Below, piece after piece: positions 9,866 to 23,476 of a stretch of 64,000 nucleotides of DNA. The stretch covers positions 1 through 64,000 of the forward strand of contig AJFK01001074.1 in NCBI GenBank assembly GCA_000467715.1, given 5' to 3'. The DNA is from Hysterium pulicare CBS 123377 (lineage: Eukaryota; Ascomycota; Dothideomycetes; Hysteriales; Hysteriaceae). The notes under the pieces are model-generated. The model had not been told where the DNA came from. It searched no databases and saw nothing but the letters and a program-made list of their open reading frames with translations. The translations under genes were made by a program, and so were the position numbers. Every line of letters starts with the position of its first letter. Position 1 is the first letter of the stretch.

Positions 9866-12800
9866 CTAATCATCCCCAAAAGCCGCCTCCCCTAAATCAA
9901 CCTTCCCAACACTCCACACCTCTCTCTCATCTTCCTTCTCATCACTACTCAACCCAAGACCACCCTGACCACCTTCCGCTTCTCTCCTCTCTCTAGCCTG
10001 TCCACCCAACCTCAGCGCCACACGCTTAAAATAATCCTGCATACTCCTCTTCGAATTCGGCGGTAGACTAGCTCCCGGGCCCGCAATATACTTTTCAAAG
10101 ACCGCGCCTTCCTCATCCACGACGTCGAAGATGGCTAAGAAGGCAGCTTCGGCGGACAGCTTGACTGGAATGACGGGATCTCTGACGCTGGCGAAGATGG
10201 GCGGGGCGAGGAGGGGGATGTGGGGACGGACGAGGTCGTTGTTTTCGCGGCTTACGGTGCGGATGACGACGAGGGCGAGACGGCGCGTGTCGACGGGGTT
10301 GCCGGGTGCGATTACGGGCGCCAGGGCTTCGAAGATGGGTTTTGTTGAGTCGAAGGATTTGTTCGTTGATTCTGTTAGGAGGTATTTTCCTGCTGCTAGG
10401 ACGCAATTATCTGCAATGTTTGGGCGCTGCGAATGTGTTAGTTCAATTATGTGCGTGAAGGTTGATAGTGGACTTACGCTGTCTTGAATACCCGTGCAAA
10501 TGATGGATATTGTTTCTTCTTCGAAATGCTCGGTCAAAGCCTCTACTGAATCTAGTAAGACGGCATTAAGAGCTAGGACTGAGGCTTTGCTAAGGTGGGA
10601 AGTAACGACACGGCTCCTAGAAAACAGTCAGCGAGTATTCAGAATGAAGGTATTGGAGCATCGCATACTTGATAAGGCTTGCAGCTATATCAGATGGCAG
10701 TACTCTGATTAATGCTCCGAGGAGACGTGCGTTCGTGATCGCCATAACATCTACCCAATTGTTAGTGAGTGTTTGAGCAATCTAAGACGTTCGAACCTAC
10801 CATCAGATTCGTCGACATCAGTATCAATAAGCCCCAGGATTGAGTTTCTCGAAGCTTCATTCATGTTCGAGCCCGCTTTGCTGACAACTTCAAACAATGC
10901 CTTAAGCATAGCAGTCCTTACACCTTGATCTGCCGTCTTTGAACCAGTAACGAGTTCAGCAATTAGAGGGTCGATACGTGGCGTCAAAGTAATCAAAGTC
11001 CCGAGGGCTTTCGCAGCCCGGATTCGCAGTATCTCGCTCGACGTATCTGCAAGAGACTTGGCGAATGTCCTCTGAAGCTGGGGTAAAAAGGGTTTCAAGT
11101 AAGTTGGAATCTTCTCCAGGAGGCTATTCAATGTGAATAAAATTGCTGCTTTAACATCCACAGAACGTTCGGATACCACACGAATGAGTGGACCCGTAAT
11201 CTGAGTGACGAATGGCCGTAATGCTTCGCCATTTGTTCGGTCGATTACATCTGAGATGGCTAGAGCGGCCTGTGTTCGTTGATCTGCAGTCCCATTCATG
11301 AGGCCTTGGAGGAAAATAGGCAAGATAGCATTGATACCCTTTGGCAAAGAGAAACCTGGTAGGTCATGGCCAGCAACTCCGATCTGGTTGAGCACTTGAC
11401 GAGTGGATATGACTAACGATTCCATCTCTTCTTTCCTCAAACTCTTTGTCAGTTCGTTTAGAGCAGTCCATGCAGATTTTACAACTTCGGGATCTCGGTC
11501 AGAGAAACCTGTTAACAGATTGCGGATCAGATCGGGATGGTATCTCGAGAAGTCCACTTCTGTCTCAGCGAAGAATTTGGCCAAGTGCAAATCAGCAGAT
11601 CTCCTCCTTCGTTCGTCATCATGTTTCACCAACGCAAGCATTACGCTCATAGCAGTATTGAGACCATCGTACTCATCAACAGAGAGCAAGACAGTGTCGA
11701 ATGACGTATCGAACTCGGAACGAAGCTCGTCATCTTTGCACGCCACTATGTTGTCCATGATAGCGTTCAGGATATTTGGAAGTCGCCTGGTCATTGCTGA
11801 GCTCGCTACTTCAGCAAGCGATGCAATAGCACGTGCATTGAAGGAGCTCATTGGGGATGTTAAGAGTGTCGGAAGAAGATTCGGAAGAATGATGTTTGAT
11901 CTGGTATGATCGGTGAGTAGCGTAAGGAGGGCTGATAGAGCATTTTGAGCTTCATCTTCAGTACGTAGGAGATTGAGAAGATATGGCAGGACTTGGTCGA
12001 CCGCTCTCTTTCCAAGGATTTGCTGCAAAGCGTCGAATGCCTCTGCAGCAGCTTCCCGAACATCGACGTCAGGATCCACGAGCGCAGTTCGAACGACTTG
12101 AATAAGGGTCTTCTCATAATCTTCAAGGACTTCAGGCGAGGCTGATGCTATCAATTCACGCAGAGCAATACAGATACCCTGTTTGGCATCGGTATCCGTG
12201 GAATGTAAGCCCTCTTCTAAAGTCGGCAGCAAGCTGGCCAAAACGCCCTCGCCGGCTTTTCGAATGAGTTCCCCGAGGGCATTTCCAGCGATGACTTTTT
12301 GCTCCATATTGGAACTGGCGAGCCGTCGAATGATGAGCTGGGTGAGAGTCGGAATGAGTTCACGAAGAGTGCGCGGAGTTGCAACCAATGCTTTCCAGAC
12401 ATTGATAGCGGCCGAACGAACCAGCCCAGAAGTATCGCATCTGCAAATGTAGAGGGCTGAAAGGACCTTGTTTCGCCTCTCTTCTCCGAGGACTTCGAGT
12501 AGCGACTGGCCTGCTTCCTTGGCTCCTTCTTCGACCTCATCTTCTTCAGCTTTACCACTGATGCCAGTAAGATTGAAGAGCAGGTCTCCAACAAGTTCGA
12601 CTGAACTGAGACGAATCCGGTGGCTGTCATCGGCAAGACCTCGTTCAAGTTCGGGAAGTAAGAGGTCAATTGCACGAGTGGCAAAATTCTTGACCAGAAG
12701 ACGTCCAGCACGCAATGCAGTCTCTCGGATTGATTCCACGTCGTCTGCAAGCCCTCCAAGAATAGATGGAATAATCTTGCTAAGATAGTTGGCGAAACTG

Positions 12801-15800
12801 TTGCCGAAACAGGCCGGCAAGAATATGAATAGTGACATGAAGCCTTCCCGAACAGAGGGTTTGGAGCTTGAAGCATTTTGCAGAATGCTCGGCAGCGTTT
12901 CTTCCAAACGACTCGTACCCAGGCCAGCGAGAACCTCACTGAGGGCTTGGGCAGAACCAAGTCGGTCGCCTGCCCCTGTATCTGATTTTAGAGTAGCCAT
13001 AAGGCTTGGAATAAGGTCTGGCAATGCATCCTCTCCCAGTTTCTCTACCAGCGAACCGAGAGCCTTTGAGGCCGTAGCACGTGTCGTAGGGACTGGATCT
13101 ACAATAGCAATTCGTAATCCAGCAACCAGTATAGGCAGATGGGCAATAAGATCCTTTCGCTCAGTCAAATGAGCTAAACTTCCAATGATCTGGGCAGCTT
13201 TTCGCTTTGTGGCCGATCTGTCTCCTAGACCCCTCTCAAGAATTCGGACGACCAAAGCCAGTGACGGCGCATCGAGGTAATGAGCAAACGAGACTTTGAT
13301 CAACGCATCCAAAGCATCATCTGTGTATTTCGTTGGATCACTCAATGCTTTGAGGAGGATGCCAACTGTGCTCTTAATCTCGGGGTTGCTGATGACCTCA
13401 CCAAATCGCTGTAAGCTCCTATTCGCAGATGCTCGCACCTCTTTATGACTGTCCGTCAACACTGTTGTCAGGGGTGGAATGATATCCGGCAAGCTCAACG
13501 CTAGCTGATGAGGGTCTAAATATGCCATTGCACCCAAGGAGTCGCATGCTCCTTTCTTGCTTCGCCACTGTTGATCGTCTAGGCCGTCAAGTAGTGTGGG
13601 TAGAATCTGTTTTACGCCATACGAGCTGAGGTTTGCAAAGCAGACCTTGGCGGCATCTAGACAGGCTTCTCGCACATCTGCGCTTGAGTCGCCGAATCCA
13701 GCCAGTAGCTGTGGCACAAGCTGAATAACGTAGGGTTCAAAAACCCTTCCCAGAATCAGGGAGAGTAACTCAAAAGCCAAGAAAGCGCCTTGTCGCTGGT
13801 TCACGTCTTTCTTGTTCTCGGAGGCACCCTTCAGAGTGGACATGATGCGATATTCACGCAAGACGGAAATACCTTGCCCTTCGACGATTCCTGCTAAGCC
13901 ATAAGCAGCACCTCGTCTAGCGGCATACTTCTTTGATTGTAACAGTTGATCCAGCATTTGTTGAATGTAGTTGGAGGCTTCTTGCCCAGAGGACCGCACA
14001 AGAGGTGGAAGGCACCGCGCCACAGCATACTGAACAGGCTCAGATGGAGTACTTAGTGTAGTCAGTAGACGCTGTACGACTTGAGGCACGCGCTTATCTC
14101 CCGGTTTTAGATGCTGGCCTAGTGCACCGTAAAGCACGATGACTGCTTCGTTTACTTGATCATACATTTCCGAACTCCGATCTGGGCCTTCCAGTGCGTC
14201 CTCAAACAGTTTCATGAGAGGCTCAACTTTGGATTGAGCTCTTGTTGTGATGACCGTTCTTGCTGCGTCAACCATTTCATCGCGCACTGTTGCACTCCTG
14301 TCTCCTAAGGGTCCGTCGTAAACCATGAATTGCATAAAGTCCAGCAGGTCGTCATCTTTGAATGAAGGCGACATTTCTTTGAATGCAAGAGCTATGCCGT
14401 CCCGGGCTTCCCAAGGATCCCTCAAATCAACCTTCCGAGGCATACCGTACTCATCCCGCTCGGGGACTCTCGGCTTTGCCTTTTCCTTGTATGTCTCTTG
14501 GAGGCGTTCGATGATATCATGGAAAATGTCAGGGAACTTCATGATAGTTTCTCCCAGTGAGCGTGCTGCCGCTCGTCGGAGTTGTTTGTCAAGCGCTTCA
14601 AGATAAGAAAGCGTTGCAGTGGCCGAGTCCGAGTTTAGCTCGAGGGCGTTGTCTTCCCATATAGTCTGTGCAAGTTCAGCATTTTCTTCTACATCGTCAT
14701 GACAAGCCAGCCATATTTCTTGGCAGAAATTTAGCTCCGTCAAATCTATTTCTGCATCTATTGCTTGTAGGACGGAGGTTCGGACGGAGATTTCAGGGAC
14801 TATTGAACCGCGGACGAGGACCGCTATTTCCTCGTCAGAGATATTAGGCGCGAGTCCTCTGCAGAGATCGAGCAAGCAGTCCTTGATGAGTTTGTAATGT
14901 TGACCGAATCTCTGCATGGATGATATTAGGATTTCAACAAGCTCTCGACGAGGGAGGCGCTGGTCAGAACCTTTCAAAAAGTCAGTAAGCCGAAGAAAAA
15001 ACCAATAATTCAACATACATGAATTGGCATGGAAGGATAAGAACTCTAAAGCTAGCACCAATTGCTCATCGGCTTCCTCTGGTGACGAGCGCGCAATACC
15101 TCCTTTCTCGAGGACAAGGAATATGAGTGGGAAGCAGTATGTCAATGTGACGCTGTCTAAAGATCGTTGCTCACTCATAAACCTCAATCGGTAGAGAACT
15201 CTGGTGACCAGGTCTTCGCGTTGTTAGTACATGCAAATTTATAAGACGTTGGGTTCTTACTTTCTAAGGGTTCCTCTTCATACTCAGACGAGAGTTGTAA
15301 TGCTCCTATTGTTCTAAGAGTGGCCACGCCAACAAAAGGTCTAAGGGGCCCAAGCCGATTTGATATTCGCTCAGCGCATTTGATAAAAGCAATAGCAGGC
15401 ATATCGCCAAGAATCAAGCCTGCACCAGCTCGAATATCCTGTATCAGCAGGTCTACAGAGGGGCCCATCCACTGCTCGGCTTCAGTAGGAGGTCCTGTTG
15501 CAAGGGCCTGGATTAGGCCGATCCCACGCCTCATCTTCAGCTCGACTCTAGCGACCTCTGCACGAACGACCGATTCCTTAGCCAGTTGAGTGTTGACTTT
15601 CGATTGCTCGTCAGCACTTAATTTATTGGCTTGACCTTTCTTCTGCGCGAGTTGTGCTCGGAGCTCTTCTTCCCATTTCAAAGTATCGTAGTCCTTAGTT
15701 TTCTTATTGAGAGTACGATCCTGAGCCTTTTTTGAGAGTACATCGATATAAGCAGTTCCCTCGGGAGTTCGAAAAATGGCCGCTTCTGTCGGCCCTATAG

Positions 15801-18282
15801 AATCGAGTAATTTTGGATCCAAGTCTTGCTTGAACTGGTCAATAATGACTGGCAGGGCTTTATCAGGCGCCACAAATGCCAAATCAGTGGCGGCGCTATA
15901 TGCTGCTTTGCTGATGGCAGGAAATTGGATGTTGGATTTGTCCTACAGACGTTAGGGCACCATGAGAGCTTAGTTTAGTGGATACTTACAGTGGTTATGT
16001 CAATGATTCGCGCCATACAATGATCCAGCTGATCCCGAGCGAGTTCTCCAGGGTCTAAGCCAACCCTCAAACAGAGATCAATCCAGGAGACCCTTGGCAT
16101 GATCTCCGGTCGAGCAAGAGGGAGGAGCTCGACAAATTGACTCTGTAATGCTTCCGGAGGAACAGTTGCATTTACCCTCTTAGAATCAGGTGGAATGCAG
16201 ATCGAGTTTATAATGAGGTATAGCTCACGAGTACCTGTTTTGGCAGTAACTGCAGCGCTGTCTTTGTCGTTCACCTCAATTAATCGGTACCAATGCCACA
16301 GACCTTCAATCGTGGTCTTCGCAACTGTTAGAGGGTTTCGAACATATGTTTCGGTGAAGATTTGAAAAACTGTTTGTTTACTAAGGGACGGAGTGCTTTG
16401 AGCAACCATTAGAAAGATGAAGGCCTGCGACCATGCGTCTCTGGCTTCTGCATTAGTCGACTCATCAGCGAGCCAAGGACCCACGGCTGACAAAGCTTGC
16501 GCGGCTTTCTCGACATCTTCTTCAGTAGAGAGTTTGGTATATACTCTGGGATTGAGCAGGAAAGATAGTTTTGGCTGAGCGACAAGAACTTGAGAAACTA
16601 CACTCGATTTCTTGTAGATTGCGGACAGCTTTGGATCATCCAACTGACGAACTTTGGACAAGAGCAAAGCGGTAACCAGATATCCTACAGTGATCAAACC
16701 AGTTTGGACAGCGGGAAGTGGATTTGCAACGACTTCTTGCCACATTTCCATCATCTTAGGTAAGCTGGCCTGGCAGAAAGACAGTATATCTGGCTTGGAG
16801 AGCTGTTCCGGAGAGAGACTCCACCAGATATTGCCAGCTCGCAGGGCCCACAGGCGACGTACAGGTAAGCGTTTGTCTGCCATGCCTTTGGTGAATGCGT
16901 CCGATATTGATGCTTCAAAGGGAACGCCGTTCTGAAGGCCATAGTTGACATGTTTTATCAACGCAGTAACCTCGGCTACAACAGCGGACTCGTTGGCCTC
17001 CTTCAATGCTACCCCAACGAGACCACTTGGGACCTTTTGGGACATCGAGGTTGAGGTAGGTAGAGCAGCGAGCATTTGCGCATGAAGAACCTTCTGGTCC
17101 GTAGTGGTAACTTTAGCCTGTTTCAATGGGTTCAGTATCTCGTCAACTACCTTCTCTAGAACCTTCTCATTATGTGACCGCGAAGCAAGAACTTCAAAGG
17201 TTCTCAATGCGCCTGCTCGAATTGCTGGGTTGCTTGATTTTATGTTTGAGAGTAAAGGCTTCAACAAGTTTTCGAGAAGGACTTCTGCTAGGTCAATGTC
17301 CGGGGGCAGAGATAGAATCATCGGGGCGACGAGGTCATTCAAGACCACTTCTGGAGCTCTCAAGAGTGCCTTTTCTATTGGAGGGATGACATCCTTCCGC
17401 AGTTCGTCTAGAGTAGCAAAATCGATGAAGAAATCGTGTAACGCATTAGAAATGTGTCCAGGAAGAAGAGTTTTTGATCCTATGTTTTCTCTGACGTAGA
17501 AGTCATAAAACTTAGGTTTCTGCTGCTCTAGAATCGGTTTCGCGTGGGGCAATCGAGCACACACCCCCGCTACTACCCCCAAGAGTACAGCACTACTGGC
17601 TGTCGGTAATGATGCTTTGCCTGTAAGGGCGTTGACGACCTTGCCGATTGACTCTTCTCCAACGGTTCTCGCCCTGAACAAAGTACGTAGAGCGCGGCGG
17701 GTTGTGATTATAGCAGAGTGCTGAACGCGAAGAGCACGCTTGGAACTTCCTGAGCCCATACATGTTTCTAAAACACGTGCATCTGCAAGTACAATGTCCA
17801 GTCCCCATGTGTTCCATTGTTCAGGCTTGGCCGCAAGCTGCTGCAGGAGTGTGGAGCACCAATTGACCAGGACGAAAGACTTGACGGGAGCGATACTGGT
17901 CTTCAAGCACTCAGTCTTCAAGAGCTTGACTATCAATGGGAGGATCGCCTCAGAATGTCCGCTAGTGATTAATGCTATTAAGCATTGCTGGACAGCATGT
18001 CGGGAACGGTTGTCGTCGTAGAGAGGGTTGGTATCGAACAATAAAACGACAAGGAAATTCAGATCAGGCGTGGAAAGAGCTGAAAGTTACAGAATATGTT
18101 AGCCTGAACTAAATCCCTCGAGCTGGAAGAAATGTTGTCTTGCTAGGCTTACAGTCATCTACAATCTTCTGTTGGAGACTAGATAGCTCAGAGATTCTGC
18201 GCTTGGTTGAGCGTGACAAAAGGGCAGTTCGTAATTCTTCACGTTTGAGGGTGTTGGCTCCACTCGCGCCAGCCTCCGCCAT
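9866..18282 (-). CDS. gcn1: Gcn1, ribosome-binding activator of Gcn2
   Basis: Gcn1 binds collided or stalled ribosomes and, with Gcn20, delivers uncharged tRNA signals to the eIF2-alpha kinase Gcn2 (general amino acid control). Eight exons (18153-18282, 15990-18079, 15261-15942, 15019-15213, 10801-14970, 10669-10750, 10478-10616, 9866-10426) sum to 8049 nt, or 2682 aa, close to yeast Gcn1 (2672 aa). The start reads MAEAGASGANTLKREELR. Almost the whole protein is alpha-helical HEAT repeats, with the eEF3-like region in the middle (for example KYAARRGAAYGLAGIVEG and WRSKKGACDSLGAMAYL). Introns are 73, 47, 47, 48, 50, 52 and 51 nt; those of 48 and 51 nt are stop-free and in frame. It is divergent from the DEAH helicase at 18703. 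Confidence 0.95.
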
Positions 18283-18702
18283 CACGAAGGATCCATCAAA
18301 AGCAAAAGGTAAAATGGCCAGAAGTTGTAAAGTTCAAAACTTTGGAAACGGTGGTGGTAAATAATTGTTCGACCGGAGGAAACTTTTCCCGACGCCAAGA
18401 TTTCGAGTGATCAATGTTGGTACCTGCTTTGGACGTTACCAACATACAACAACACGGTTAATTCCCTTCCCCATTAGGCGCAGGGTAAGCCTTCTAGAAT
18501 GTAAAGGCACGACTCGATACCTCTACAACCCTCCAACTCCTCTTTTCCCTGATCGCATCCACTCGAAATTTCCTTTTTTGCATTGGTCGTAGAGACACAC
18601 TCAGTCAAGGTTTGATATATTCTCTCCGCTCTTGCGCCCTTGCGCCCTAAAGCCGATTGAAGCTTCGCTTTTTTACGCCCTCCAAAAGTCTTCGCCGGAG
18701 CT
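18283..18702. promoter_or_regulatory. Shared divergent promoter, gcn1 / DEAH helicase
   Basis: 420 bp separate the two start codons, so both transcripts start here. The sequence is mixed with a pyrimidine-rich part before 18703. No specific operator is recognised. Confidence 0.6.
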
Positions 18703-21700
18703 ATGGTTGCTAAAAAGAAGAAAAAGCCTTTGGCAAACCCTGCACGCGGGTTTGCAACAACAAGTATTGCAAGTAAACCAAAGCAGGATGCTGTTGTTGA
18801 ATCTGCTGCGGATGTGCCCGATATACCCAAGGTTGTATCACCGGATCCGGCCCCTCCAGAGCCAGTCGGAGTTGCTTCCCAACAAGCCCGAGAGGCCCTC
18901 GAAATGACACCGGAAGAACTTGAGGCACAGCTTGAGCATGATGAGCTGCAAATTTTAGTAGAAAAGCATGCGGCAAAAATCCGTCGAGATTCCCGCCGTC
19001 AAACATTAAGAGTGCAGACGGACCGGAGAGTACTTCGTCCACAAGCTCAGATTATGACAACTCGAGATTGGTTGCCGGACGAGCTCATGCTTGATATTGT
19101 CAATTTGGCCAAACAAGAGTCAAATGATGCCAACCGCAAGGTCGACCACCAGCCTCTGATCAAGGCTTTATCAGAAGAAGACGCAATGAGCAAATTGTGG
19201 GCGTTGAAATTGGTACTTAGCGACATGGGTTTCACTGCTGATCACATTCAGCCAGTACTGAGATGGCTTTGCACTAATTCTGCCAATGTCGACCCATTAT
19301 CAACTGCCTGGGGCTTTCAAGAGAGCCTTGAGTGGCTTGCTTTAGACTATGACAAAGCCCATTTGTTGTCATACGAGGAACCTAAGAGCAAAGTAGTAGC
19401 ATCGCGCGATACTTCAAGGCCGAGTAAGAAACTTTCACAACTTTCACTTCTCCACGATGCTAGAAATAGTTAGCATTTTCAAAAGACCGTATACGCTGCG
19501 AATGCCGGCCATGATACTAGAGGTTCTGCAGACTTAACGAGGATTATATATCTCAAAAGCCCGCCTCGCCATGCTTAGAGACATTCATTCATGCTCTTGC
19601 CCAATTCCTTTTTTATTTTTTCCTGCTGCTAATATAATGTTTGCAGGTACACCACCCAACGTCAAATTGGATGGGTCGCAGAGCGCGGAGTCTAGAAGTA
19701 ATGTGGATCCAAAAGGCATCATATCAACCAATTCAAATCCCACAGGATCGGACCCTACCGATGTTGACATAAGTGATTTGGACAGTGACCTAGAGCCTGA
19801 TCAACTTGTGCCAACCTATCTAAAGCTCAAAGCCCAGTTGTTTGGTATCAACCCCGAGCTCGCGGATTCCGGGCCGCGAAGCTCCCGCAAGTCAAAAGCA
19901 CGAGACCATCGGCCTGGGCATGCAGGAAACGGTTCCACCGCCATCCGCAAGATTCAGAGCCAGCTTCAGCGGATCGAGGGCGATATTCTTTTCGAACAAG
20001 AAGTTGCAGATATACAGTGGACTCTTCAGCGGAACCAACTAGCTCAATCTACTGCAGCCAAGAAGAGGCCAGGACCACAAACATCCAACGCAGCCATACC
20101 GACGGATAGCCGAAGCTCGAACTCTCAGTCGGACTTTACCCCCAATCAGTCATCAGGATCGGATCCGGTTGTGGATGATATTTTGTTGCAGGATGACGAT
20201 GGATCATCGGAATCCGAATTACTAGGTGATATGTTCTCTGCGCTGCCCAACGAAGGACTCAACACCAAAACCGAAGAAACAGGTCCAGCTACAACGACTA
20301 TTCAATTGAGGGACTTCGGGAAACAAAGCGGTCTAAGTCCACGGAGGATTCTAGAAGAAACAATTCGAGCAAGGCAAGTGCCAAGTGTTCGTTTACAGGT
20401 TTCTGAACCTTTTGGCTGATGATTGGATAGGGATCCAGATGCCAAGCTGGCTTTTAAAGTTGTATCACCAACGACATACTCTTGTAGACACGCGGTTACG
20501 CTCACCTGGTCAAGATCTCAGGATAGCGCTTACGAATTGGAGATCCCCGGCGTGTCTTGTGACTTGCGGCCTTTGACTGTCATATTTACCGCGACCACCG
20601 TCTCCGCTGTGTCCGAGCAGCAGAGCGAGAGTTACATATCAACTGCGGCACTGTTCTCTATCTTCTCGGGATCTTCAAAGGAGGAGAGGGTGTACCTACG
20701 ACTTCCGTCGACTTGGAGAGACCTGTATAAGGACTTTCTCGAGCTCAAAAAAGATCGGGCTGACTCAGCGGACCGTGCGACAATCAAGGAATTGCGTTCC
20801 ATTATCCAGGATCAGGTTGATCAGGATGAATGCGACGGTGTAGTCCTCACAAGTCGATTTCGATTGCGGAACCAGGGCAGTGGCGCTGTTTCAGAAGCGG
20901 AAGATTCTACCCGAGAGACTATTGCCACCCCTCACGCTTCACAACATTTGAAAGATGTATGGACACAGAAAATATCAACGGCAGCTTACCAGCGGATGTT
21001 CCAGTTGCGCAGCACTCTTCCTGTATATGGATTTCGCCAATCAATTCTGACCACGATCGAGCAACACCAAGTCACTATCATTTGCGGTGAGACTGGGTGC
21101 GGGAAAAGCACACAGATTCCGTCCTTCTTACTTGAAAATGAACTGTCAAGAGGGAACAGATGCAAGATCTTTTGTACTGAGCCCAGGAGGATATCCGCCA
21201 TTTCTTTAGCCCAAAGGGTAAGCGAGGAATTGGGAGAGAATAAGAATGACCTCGGGACGCATAGATCTCTTATAGGATACGCTATTCGACTGGAGACAAA
21301 TACTTCGGCTCAAACGAGGCTCGTTTTCGCTACTGTGGGTATTGTTCTGAGAATGTTGGAATCATCCCGGGGCCTGGATGAAGTTTCTCATCTGATCATT
21401 GATGAGGTTCACGAGCGAAGGTTAGTACAAGACTAACCCCATGTTTGAGCACAGCTGATAAGTCGCAGTATTGATACCGATTTCCTACTTATCGTCCTTC
21501 AATCACTTATGGTGCGGCGACCCGAGTTGAAAGTTGTGTTGATGAGTGCCACTGTGGACGCCCAACGCTTTTCAAAATATCTAAATGACGCCCCAGTCTT
21601 GAATGTCCCTGGACGGACATTTCCAGTGCAGACACAATACCTAGAGGACGCCATAGAATTGACCCATTATACATCCTCGACGGACAAAGAACTCAACGAT

Positions 21701-23476
21701 TCCGATACAAGCGAGAACGAAGACGCTGGTGAAGACAGAGGCAAATCTGGGATACCCAACAAACTCTTTGGGTATAGCAGTAAAACTCGGAATGTTCTAG
21801 CGGAGTACGATGAGTACCGCATTGATTACGACCTCATCATGCGATTGATCGAGTACGTTGCCTGGGATCGAGAATTTAGCCAATACAGTAACGCATTTCT
21901 TGTTTTTCTTCCCGGTATCGCAGAGATTCGACAAATGAACGATATGTTAATGGGCCATCCATCGTTCAATCAAAATTGGCTTGTTTATCCTCTTCACTCA
22001 ACCATATCCAGCGAAGATCAACAGCAAGCCTTTCTCCTCCCTCCTCCGGGCGTCAGGAAGATTGTATTAGCAACGAACATCGCTGAGACTGGCGTTACGA
22101 TTCCCGATATTACCTGCGTGATTGATACAGGGAAGCATAAAGAAATGAGATTCGATGAGAGACGGCAGCTGTCTCGTCTAACTCAATCGTTCATTTCACG
22201 TGCCAATGCTAAGCAGCGCCGCGGACGTGCAGGTCGAGTTCAAGAAGGACTCTGCTTTCACCTGTTTACCAAGTACCGTCACGATGAGTTGATGGCTGAG
22301 CAACAAACCCCTGAGATGCTTCGACTGTCACTACAAGACTTGGTCATGAGGACCAAAATTTGCAAGCTGGGTGATATCGAGAAGACGCTCTCAAAAGCAC
22401 TTGATCCTCCGTCTTCGAAGAATATTCGCCGGGCCATCGATGCTCTCATTGAAGTTGATGCTCTCACAGCTCGAGAGGACCTAACACTGCTTGGTCGTCA
22501 ACTAGCAAAACTACCTTTGGACGCTCACCTGGGTAAACTTGTCTTACTGTCGGCAATTTTCAACTGCGTGGATGTCGGTATAACAATTGCCGCAATTCTG
22601 TCCTCCAAGTCTCCATTCCTCACTCCTATCGGCGCTCGACAACGCGCAGATGCCGCCAGGCTTGGTTTCAAGAAAAGCGACTCCGACCTACTCACCGCTT
22701 ACAACGCATACAGGTCCTGGAAAGCGGTGTGCTCGACTCCAGGGAGATCTGAAATCCAATTCTGCCACAAGAACTTCCTCAGTTCCCAAAATCTGAGCAA
22801 TATCGAAGATCTCAAATCGCAACTCTTCGCTTCCCTCGTCGATGCTGGCTTCGTGAAACTTTCTCAAGACGAACGAAGGGCTCTTAGCCGGTATCGCAGC
22901 ACATCTCGCTACCGAGTCTTTGTCGCTATTCCTGCCCTGTACGATGCGAACTCCACCAATGATGCTCTTGTTACTTCCGTCATCGCCGCTGCATTCTATC
23001 CTAAGATCTTAATTCGGGATGGGAAAGGCTGGCGAAACATCGCAAACAATCAATCCGTCAGCCTCGCTCCAACATCCGTAAACAAGGGAACGCAAACTGC
23101 CAAATATCTCTCGTACTACCATATTCTACAATCAAGCAACAAATACTACAATGCGCACTCCACCTCCATCATACACCCGCTTCCCATGGTTCTCCTCGCG
23201 GGCTCAGATATCGATTTTCGAATTCATGCAGGCGTCATCTCGTTGGGCAGCAATGTTCTGAGATTCGCGGTTAAGGATTGGCAAACTTGTGTTGCGCTGA
23301 AGGTGCTCAGGCAAAGGATTAAGGAAATCGTGAATGCGACTTGGAAGAATCCTGGACGGACGCTTGGGGCTAGGGAGAAGAAATGGATGGAGCTGTTCTT
23401 GAAGGTGTTTGAGGCGGAGAGGGAGAAGAGTGAGAGGTTGGAGAAGAATAAGGATTTGGGCGGGAAAGGCAAATAG
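18703..23476 (+). CDS. DEAH/DEVH-box RNA helicase, DHX29/YLR419w type
   Basis: Four exons (18703-19423, 19647-20373, 20431-21420, 21469-23476) give 1481 aa. The basic N-terminus MVAKKKKKPLANPARGFATT is typical of this family. A UBA-like segment (DMGFTADHIQPVLRWL) follows near residue 175, and then an RWD-like middle. The helicase core has motif I GETGCGKSTQ near 700, motif II DEVH near 806, motif III SAT and motif VI QRRGRAGR. HA2 and OB-fold regions follow. By family it is a translation-linked helicase (DHX29 remodels the 40S subunit on structured 5' UTRs); in this organism that is inference. Intron 2 is of GC-AG type (AG|GCAAGT) and intron 1, 223 nt, is unusually long. Intron 3 is 48 nt. 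Confidence 0.9.
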
